Shown here: in pieces, positions 31,850-39,845 of the stretch | How positions within the stretch are numbered: position 1 is the first letter of the stretch | Layout: each line of letters opens with the position of its first letter | Source of the DNA: Pezizomycotina sp. ARF18 | Lineage: Eukaryota; Ascomycota | DNA length: 39,845 nt | Direction of reading: 5' to 3' | NCBI GenBank assembly: GCA_002224055.1 | Contig: AZLU01000062.1 | Span: forward strand, 1-39,845 | The notes under the pieces: generated by a model | Told to the model about the DNA's origin: nothing | The model's input: the letters and a program-made list of their open reading frames with translations, nothing else | Database searches by the model: none | Made by a program: the position numbers and the translations under genes

Positions 31850-32363
31850 GGAAATTAGCTAAGAAGAGCTGACAGATTTCCGTTGATCATCCGGTAACCC
31901 TTTGGATGACTACGCACTGTAAACCTAACTATAAAAAAAAATGGGATGTGGGGCCATACCCACTTCAAGTGGGTTTGATAAAGGTTCTATGACACCTACG
32001 TAGAAACGACGAGGGTATGTGGATGCGGAAAGGCTACGGAATACTCGTCATACTGATTGAGTGTAAGCAATATGAGAACCATCGCGTTAAAGCCTAAAGG
32101 AAATACGGCGGCGATGAGGGTTCAAAGGATAGTACGGAACCCAAGCATTTAGATCTAATCTAAGGCGCGGGGTAGAAGTGATAGTTGATGTCTAGTTAAA
32201 CCGCAAGAGATTCAGAGAGTAAACAGCCTCGATGATAAATCATTCTTGGAGTGATCCGGTTTCGCAAGGGACGCTGGGATGGATTCCCTGGAGGTTTCTT
32301 CTGAAATATAGAGGATCGAGCAGCAAATGAGACTTTGAATGCGAGGTGCATAAAAAAAAAAAA
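31850..32363 (+). mobile_element. decayed LINE-like 3' end, copy 1
   Basis: In one frame 31890-31925 reads HPVTLWMTTHCKPN. About 110 bp later 32015-32070 reads CGCGKATE and, after a one-base shift, ILVILIECKQYEN. This resembles the C-terminal end of Tad-type fungal LINE polyproteins: a conserved T-G/x-H-C block followed by CxCG..ET..H.L..C. About 280 bp downstream is a 12-base A run at 32352-32363, placed as a LINE tail should be. Stops and shifts make it non-functional. A second diverged copy lies 1.5 kb to the right, which is the strongest reason to call it a repeat element. Confidence 0.45.
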
Positions 32364-33153
32364 CGATCAGAGATCAATTCAAAAAGTGGCAAATTGGTGG
32401 TAGGGTTATATATATCCTTCGGACCTGCTTCACTTCACCACTCGCCATTTGCCGCATAACATCAATGTACCGGCGAGATGATATTAAATCGCGTGGTAGC
32501 ACTGTCCTTTGTATAGTAAGCTTGAAAGTTTGAAAAGTTAAGACCCTCAAACCATACTTTCCTGCCAGAGTACACAGGTCGAAACATAGAATCGTACTAA
32601 GCTTCATGAGAACCAAGTGCTCGATTCACCAACATTTAGGAGGGAGCACATAGTTACCTAAATTGGAATGTTCAGAGAGCAAAGTTGGAATATGCAACTG
32701 TGATAATGAACGAGACTGTTGCCGCTACTGCTGCGTATAAGAAAGATAACTAATGGAGACCAAGATAGATATCCTCAAAGAAAAATATAATGTCCAAATG
32801 TATGGATTAGCGTGGATAATCCTCATGAATATCCAATCTCCAAATTACCAAATTAAAGACATAGTTACTGTCGCTGAAGCTTGAGCAACTGCTCTCAACG
32901 CCGCCTAGATATCCTAATGATTTGTCGTGATAGACAAGATTTAGTTACGAGAATAATATATCAAGATACTACCGACTAAGTAGTGAAAGAACCATACTGC
33001 CTACTCCTTACTGGCATTGTGATGAATGCAGCGTGAGCCCCTCCCGACGAACGCAAAGGCATATCGTGAAAATCTCTCGCGGGTTTAGACTGGAATATGA
33101 TGACGGAATCAAAGCGGGACGGCCAGCGCGATACCTAGATTCTCTTTGAGCGT

Positions 33154-33185
<32 letters not shown>

Positions 33186-33389
33186 TAATGACTTTGAATA
33201 TATTAGATCTTCCTTCAAGCTTCGAATATGCTCTGGCTAAATATTTATAGGAGCTATAAAGGGCATTCTAGTTTAATGGCATACATCAAGGACACAGAAA
33301 TCGGCAGGACGTAGCATGATCTTGTCGACCGATACGTGTCGACGCCGGTATGAAGCAAACTACAGGATCAACACGATACGAGGTCACCC
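32364..33389. other. gene-free stretch between the two LINE-like copies
   Basis: About 1 kb with no protein-like frame and a 24-base A run at 33154-33177. It may be part of the decayed body of copy 2. I found no recognisable motif. Confidence 0.4.
33154..33177. repeat. poly(A) tract, 24 bases
   Basis: Uninterrupted run of 24 A between the two LINE-like copies. It could be the true tail of a retroelement on the plus strand, although copy 1 already has a shorter A run closer to its end. Confidence 0.9.
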
Positions 33390-33845
33390 AGAAGAGCTGA
33401 TAGTTCTCCCGTCGCAATATCGTGTAATCATCTGAATGAATACGCACTGCGAACTCAACAATATAAAAATAGATCGTTGCGCCACATATTCACCTTCACT
33501 AACGCTAACATTCAGGAAATGGTATATACCTAGACAGGTACCGAGTCGACCTATGGGTGCGGAGAACTAGAAACTATTAATCGTATGTTTATTAAATGTA
33601 AAGTCACAAGGGCGTGAGGAATAGTACGTAGGGTAAAGATCTAGATCTGGTGATAGCCATACGTGAGATAATCAATGGCTGGCTAAACCCTAAGGAACAC
33701 CATCGCATATCTGCCCCGATGAGCAACGCGATCAAAACGACCAACCGTAGGAGTCACATTCTAGTAGAACTTCTTGAGACTCATGAGAGAGTAGCGAAGC
33801 GAGAAATCGACGGTTGACGCAGGGTTCATAAAAGGTTTGCGTTAC
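33390..33845 (+). mobile_element. decayed LINE-like 3' end, copy 2
   Basis: It is similar to copy 1 in order and spacing. GAAGAGCTGA is shared at the left edge, then a block reads MNTHCELN at 33436-33460, with TGA where copy 1 has the TGG of WMTTHC. YGCGELETINRMFIKCK follows at 33551-33604. The distance between the two blocks is about 116 bp, against about 110 bp in copy 1. The GCG..ET..(F/L)IxCK pattern fits the C-terminal Cys/His motif of Tad-type LINEs. A G-to-A change creating the stop fits RIP on the other strand, but I cannot test that by counting alone. There is no clear poly(A) tail. Confidence 0.45.
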
Positions 33846-36800
33846 AATTACTCGAAGTGCGGTTCATATTCCCCAAAGAGTATAACATTTGCACTTACAG
33901 TTTCAATTTTGCCGTTTGGTCGCATCGACTAGTATAAGGCGAATCAACGGTCGTGTACAAAGCTCCAAAGTTTTCAAACCTGGAACTAACAATCCATATC
34001 TCTCGTGAGCGTATGAGGGCCGACCTAAGCATAGTGACGGACTAACGAGTCAAGCAAACTGTGCACAGCAGCTAGACCCAGCATAGCAAGATAAACTATA
34101 ATGTTTATCAAAAGAAAGCCTGCATCCGCGATACCTAACGAGGCGATCGTGGCGTCATTGGAGTTCATACCGCGTCGTACTAAGAAATGTCAATTACCGA
34201 CGGAGAGGTTGAATACTAGGTCAACCAACATATCCAGTCTGACCAATCTTTCTATTATAGTGCTTCGGAAAGATTGAAGCTCCGGATGTTTCTTGAGCCG
34301 AAATAGTTTTATTACTGAAATTTTGAACGGCTGTGCGTACTCAAATGCAGTGGAGGAGGATATCGTTCCACGAATAATCTCCTTGGATACTGCTTTCTAA
34401 GGTGTGATATTTTTCTCGAAGACACCACGACAAAACGTAGTCCAAGTCTGTTGTCCTACATTGATAAGTTTAATGGCAATCCCTTGGGCTTATAGTAGAA
34501 TACAAGCGCGGGATCCAAACTACACCAGTCTTTCGCGCCATAGAAGTTCTCAGCGCAAAAACTCGAAGATTAAAGGCAACAGGCATACTAGATCCTCGTC
34601 CACCACGCTTCGAATGATGTTACCGAAAATATATGCAAGCTATAAATTGTGTACTGAGCTGAAGGCACGCATTACCTGATACTCCATCATTAATATCTTC
34701 CTTTCGAAAATATATATATCTGTAAAGATGAGTGCGGTACCTGGAGAGCGACCCATATTTTCCAACCACGAATTCGTAGAAACGCGATGCAGGTTAAATT
34801 ATAGGTGGATCTGGAAACGACTATGACGATCTTGAAGGGTGATATTTCTTCTATCAAGGTCGAGTCCACTCTTAAGGTCTCAAGGAGGAGGAGAGGAGGA
34901 TGGCCGATTATTACTTAATATTGAAACTAACGACGACGATCATGATAATAAGAGGATCCGTAAGGCTGGATTTTTCGGGTTCTTTATATGAGTATGGATT
35001 GATATGCCAATCGAAAGGCAGGAGTGAATACAAAAGTCAGAAAATTGATAGTTGTCGCGTGTTACATTAACTAGTCTGCAAATGTTATCGGGAAGCAATA
35101 TCTGGTTCAATGACGATTCATATCGTTGTAACCTGCGACCACATCGAGGGTGAAAAGGAGATCATAGTGGCGATTACTAACTTTTTCTGTGACTGTTGGA
35201 TCATTTGGCCCTTCCACTTTTAAGATGTATATGTTAAAGGTATTATTTGAGGAAGTCGCTTTTTATCATTTCTCTTCAGATACACATTCGATACATACCT
35301 TACGAATCAGGACCTGATACGTTAATCATGGACGAACTTTTAGATCATAGTAAAGCCTTGAAACGATACACTGGGGGAAATGGAGGTGATAGATATTCGG
35401 GCTTAGCGTCAAGTATTCGGGTTCGTATAATAGTTGCTAGATTACCGATTGGGGGACGTCCAATTACAGGTTATCGAAAACAGAAAGTCCTAGAACCGGC
35501 TTGCTGGACCATATGAAGAGAAATGCTGGCAATTCTAGATACTGCTGATATGAAGAATAAGGGATATTTTTTCGATGGCCGAAATGGAATCCCCTCGAGC
35601 TGTCGTCAGATAGATTTCATAAGCCTTTGTTTTCTGTAATCGCAACTTTAATCGTATCCAACCTTTCTGCTTCCATAATGGGCGATCGAAAGTCTGGCTC
35701 CAGATAACCGGAGTTCGAAAGTCGCGACACCTGCCATTCATATCGAGACGCGAATAAAGCTCTGCACTGTCGTATTGCTTTATCGAGCATAAAGCAATCA
35801 GACGCTTAACACAGCTTCTTAGTCATGCCGTATAAAAAGTATTTTACTCCTAGTTATTAACGTAAGAATAAATCATATGCATGAGGGCTACACGAATGAA
35901 CAGAAGCATAGAATACCACAACCACAGAAAAAAAAAATTCAATACAGTGTGGCTTCGATACACAAAGCTGAAAATCGAGGAATAGAATACACGCAGATTA
36001 ACACGGAGCCCAGGACATCCAGCAAACTCTCTATCCGACATATCGTCGTGCTGTCTGTTCAGGAGTGATACAAATACTGAAGGAGCGACGAGATATTACG
36101 CCTACCAATGCGCTTAATCGATAGTTGACAATATTTTAAAGGATACTTGCGATAAATTGTGTCTATTGATTGGAAGTAAAATCGGGCAGAGTATTCTAAT
36201 AAAAGCCCAATCGAAAAGCGTAAGATTAGTAGCGGTATAATCCGAGGTATCCGCCGGATAATGAATGCCACAAAGAACCGTTGACGATAAGGAATTCCTC
36301 ATCATGTAATCCCGGCTCGCAATATACCTTATCGAAGAGTTCGGACACATTTGGGGAAAGGGGAAAGATTACATAGGGATGGCGTATCTACGACGGCCAG
36401 CGTGAACGAACATAAAACAGCGCGGTGACCTTTGGAGCGCTTCCCTCTAATTTGATCTATCACGATTTCTACCGACCACCTATAAATCCGACAATCAAGT
36501 TTCGTTCAAGCATAGCACCACGTACTTCCTCGTATATGTAAAGCTCATGGTTGAGATCTCCGGATAATCATCGAATCTATTATTTCATTTGAAGCATTAA
36601 ACTTTAACTAGAGGCAAAGCACAGCACGATAAAATGTGTATATTTAGCCTACGCTCAGCTCCAATCAGCGTTACAGGGACGAGTCTCACGGACCGTAACG
36701 GTATCGGATGCTTCCAAGTTCGCCAGACCTCTAGATTGGAGAGTCATATGAAAGCCCCGTATCCATGACTGGCTTATCTCATTTTATACCGGAAAAAGAG

Positions 36801-39109
36801 AGAAAAGAAGCCATCCAGCTTTCTCATACGGTAGATAAACACAGTTAATGCATGTCAACAGAGAAGCGCGGGTGAGATATAGATCTATAGCGCCGTAGAA
36901 AATACATATCTGGCTCCTAATTATCCTTAATATCCTATGAACAACTAGCTTATTGAATCCTTCCACGCTTTTTAGAAAATTGTATTAAATGAATAAACCA
37001 AAAAAAGATTTCATCATTCCCATATGAAAAGGATTTAGGACAAAATTCACATGGAATGCAGTACTGAGCTGAACATAATCGTTTAGGTATCACACCCCGA
37101 CGTATGAAGCAAATAATATCGCAATTCCAATAGCTATAGCTCCTCTTCGAAAGAGAAGTCCTCGTGAACGGGTTGAAGACGTACAGTCCTAATCTCTGGA
37201 TAAACTTCCGTGTGTTTGTGATACCATTGAGGTTCCTAATTTATAAACCCATTCTTAGGACATAATGCGGCGTTTTCAGCGTATAGAAGCATTGTGCCTT
37301 TAGAGAGATGTTATCAGGCCCACACTTTACTCAATATAAAAAGATCGTACGTAACGCTGCTGACATAGCAAGTTAGTTACGAGTGTGTGGATAAAGCAGG
37401 AAACCACAATAATACTCCAAGGTTCGCTGCGTTTGTACTTCCATTTGAGTACACTAGAAGCGAAGCCTTTTGGCGATAAATCACCCATAGCCTTCTAGAC
37501 TCGGTCTACAACTCAAGGAAGAGCCAAACCGAGATAACCAGAAAAAATATCAACTTGAACGCTCATTTTGTGATGGCATGGACTTCATTGAAAATGTCTA
37601 CAAGCACGTCTACACCTATCATATAACGCGATGACGAAGTTCTCAAATATGGCAGTGTGAGAAAGAGCAATGGGGTAGTTGGAGGTTTCCAAGTTTGCTA
37701 AGATAGCACTTACGATATTCATTAACGTCTTGTTAAAGGAGGATCTTGCCTCTCTATTTATCACTCGGGTATTCCCGCCGGTGCCTAGTTGGAGTGTAAA
37801 AACCTTGCCACTTGTAATTCCTCATATTCTACGAAAGTACCTAAAAAGAGCTGGAACGGGTTCATAATGTAAGCTAACTATGGTAAAAATGTCTTCGGAA
37901 CTGATGGAATGTATTAACTTCATATAGTTTAAAGATGACTTCTCTCAGACAGGAAGGGTCTTGCTGTGCGTCATTCTCGATAGACCGTGAAAACTCGTCT
38001 GCAGTAGTCTGCTCAATCTTGTGCCAGATGCAAGGCGCCAGCCTGCTTTGCCTGTTTATTCCGTGATAGGATACAATCATCCCAATCCCTTGGTTATCCT
38101 ATAATAGCGAAGACCTTTGAAGGCTTTCAAAGTCAAAAACCGAACCCGCCTTAGCATAAATCTGCGCTGGGTAGTGGAACCTCCATAAAAGAAGATAAGT
38201 TATCCGAGCGATGTCAATACCCGAGATGACACCTCGAACGGAGGAAAATAGACGAGATAATAGGGCCATCGTGAATCCTTGTTGAGAGTTTTTTTTTTTT
38301 CGAAGCATAGAATAGGAAGACTTGGAGTTATAATTTATATACATTAGCACCTAGTAGCGATTCGCACCTATCTCAGAAATATATATAGTGTTTTTAAGAC
38401 GAGTATTAATCGAGCTCGACGGATCCCCCGATATATGCGCTGCTCTTCTTATACGCTCAATAGCGTATATGCGCCGGGGGTTTGTTCGTCAGATGTTAAT
38501 TCTTTTAGGGAATCGAAGCACTTGTAGACGTTCAGAAATATTGCTGTTGAGCCTTCTTCCCCTTCGCTCGAATGCAACGTCATGCGTCATGAAAAAAAGA
38601 AAAAAAGAAACATGGGGAGCTCATTCCCCCGATCGATATCGGAAGCGAAAAAAGACACTAGAAAATTCTATAGCGGTGATCATGTAATCCCCCGAATGTA
38701 ACCTTTCGACAATGTATCGATACATCGTCTACCCGCAGAAAAGGCAATCAAGCACGTGACAGTAACGATTCGCTACCGGGGGAAAGCGAAAAGGTCTTAT
38801 ACCGAAACGAGAGCTTGGCCGCTATTCTATTGGTCTACTGGTTTGTGGTGGCCTGGCTGGTTACACTGACATTCAGCATTCCTCTTCTTTTTCCTTTTCC
38901 CGGATCATGATGTCACTCAAAGAAACCGGAACATCATCACCATTAAGCTTTGTTCCACACTTCTATGAGCAAATCTAGGCGAAATTTTAAAGTCTATGTC
39001 TTGGATTACTCATAAACATGATGTTTTGATACCCTTCCTGCTCGATCCGAGCACTAACTAGCTAGGAAGATCCGCGAATGAATGGTTGCGATAGATGTAA
39101 CGAAATTCT

Positions 39110-39142
<33 letters not shown>

Positions 39143-39369
39143 CCATTCCTGACGTTCCTTCGCCTCTGCGGTGGTGGGTTGAAAGACAGCGAAAAGTATA
39201 AAAATACGTTGTCCCTCTCCAAATACAAGTTATTATTCTTTATATATCTTTATTCCATCTTCTCACCTGAAAGGGTGAAAGAGACAGAGACCAAACAGCC
39301 GCCATACCACGATAATAAAAGATCCGCAACATTCCATACCCAATATACCCAATATCTCCAGACTAAGCC
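33846..39369. other. 5.5 kb gene-free right arm
   Basis: Evenly mixed sequence with frequent stops in all frames and no open frame above about 100 residues. The largest (35247-35516 and 38388-38687, both plus) have no recognisable content. There is no obvious microsatellite until the T31 tract at 39112-39142. It looks like old decayed repeat DNA. From 38700 onward it should include the promoter of the deacetylase gene. Confidence 0.4.
39112..39142. repeat. poly(T) tract, 31 bases, upstream of deacetylase gene
   Basis: Uninterrupted run of 31 T about 230 bp before the putative start codon of the deacetylase gene. It is similar in placement to the T23 tract before TSC13. Confidence 0.9.
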
Positions 39370-39845
39370 ATGTCGACATCAACCTTCCACCTACAGGACC
39401 TCGGTTTCTCCCCACAGATACCATAACCAATTCACCAACTGCCTCCTCCCATCCAAGGCGCTCGTCCGTCAAGACCTATACGTCAACTCCACGACGGGCG
39501 TAATAATATCCCCGCAGGACTCTTTTTCGATAACTGATCACCCATCTAACGTCGTCGACCTCGGTGGCCGTGTTCTCTCCCGGCTCATCGAGTCCAGATT
39601 AACGGCGCCTGCGTCGATTCAGCATCATACCCAAGATGGGTCCTACCGAGGGTTTCGCTGCCGTAAACCGCGGCTTAATAAGGACCGCGTGACGAGCACG
39701 TACCCACGCTCACGACCAGAACCGAAGTACCTGGGAAGCACCCCGCACCTCGCCGCCCACCGGCAACCAGCGCGATGCGAGCTCGAACGGAATCGCTAGG
39801 CGCACACTGCGAAGGTCCCTTCTTAATCCCGAAAAGAATGGTATC
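39370..39845 (+). CDS. nagA: N-acetylglucosamine-6-phosphate deacetylase, 5' part
   Basis: It removes the acetyl group from GlcNAc-6-phosphate in the cytoplasm, the step after phosphorylation in fungal GlcNAc catabolism. ATG 39370 opens MSTSTFHLQDLGFSPQIP. After a one-base shift near 39420 the family N-terminus follows: QFTNCLLPSKALVRQDLYVN, STTGVIISPQDSF and VVDLGGRVLS. Another shift gives VQINGA, then PTEGFAAVNRGL, and at the edge GAHCEGPFLNPEKNGI in pieces across two frames. VDLGGR, VQINGA and the GAHxEGPFL metal-binding segment are landmarks of this amidohydrolase family. Four or so frameshifts occur in under 480 bp, and the window end cuts the gene at roughly one third of its usual 400-odd residues. 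The start is chosen because the plus-strand frame upstream of it is not protein-like; a start slightly downstream is possible. Confidence 0.85.

Noticed and set aside
1-39845. CRISPR array, prophage, integron or bacterial operon
   Set aside because: No spaced direct repeats or phage-like gene order are present, and introns and fungal families show the DNA is eukaryotic.

Overview
This window looks like nuclear DNA of a filamentous ascomycete (Pezizomycotina). The evidence is short 66-197 bp GT-AG introns, a palI/RIM9-type pH-sensor gene, a fungal RNF10/Mag2-type RING protein, TSC13, a CZIB/DUF866 gene and a fungal GlcNAc-6-phosphate deacetylase. Gene bodies are fairly GC-rich. They sit in AT-richer spacers full of long poly(A)/poly(T) tracts. 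I cannot name the species.

Layout. 1-810 is extremely AT/TpA-rich and looks like a RIP-mutated (repeat-induced point mutation) repeat. 811-2986 has no gene I can support. 2987-5490 (-) is an unrecognised, low-complexity protein with a PQSARSI tandem repeat. 5491-10618 is a 5.1 kb gene-free stretch. 10619-25906 is the gene-dense core: RNF10/Mag2-like RING E3 (-), CZIB/DUF866 zinc protein (-), RING/TRAF-type zinc-finger protein (+), TSC13 enoyl-CoA reductase (+), F-box protein (-), an unrecognised protein resembling nucleotidyltransferases (-), and palI (-). 25907-39369 is again nearly gene-free. It holds one doubtful coding candidate near 29.3-29.8 kb and two decayed copies of a LINE-like 3' end (about 31.85-32.36 and 33.39-33.85 kb). 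At the right edge, 39370-39845 (+) is the first part of GlcNAc-6-phosphate deacetylase, cut by the window end.

The most important caveat is that almost every recognisable gene is split by frameshifts. In the six cases I followed base by base, restoring the frame needs exactly one extra base in a short homopolymer. Splice sites, zinc ligands and family motifs are intact, and the genes show no nonsense substitutions. This looks like single-base deletion errors of an unpolished long-read assembly rather than decay of the whole locus. CDS coordinates below are therefore whole gene spans including introns, not continuous reading frames.

The genes do not form a pathway cluster; they are mostly housekeeping genes. 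The one thematic overlap is ubiquitin: a RING E3, a RING/TRAF-type protein and an F-box protein lie within about 10 kb. I did not find a convincing new defence, biosynthetic or mobile system. The least explained items are the PQSARSI-repeat protein, the DxD-motif protein at 21.3-22.3 kb and the gene-free right arm.
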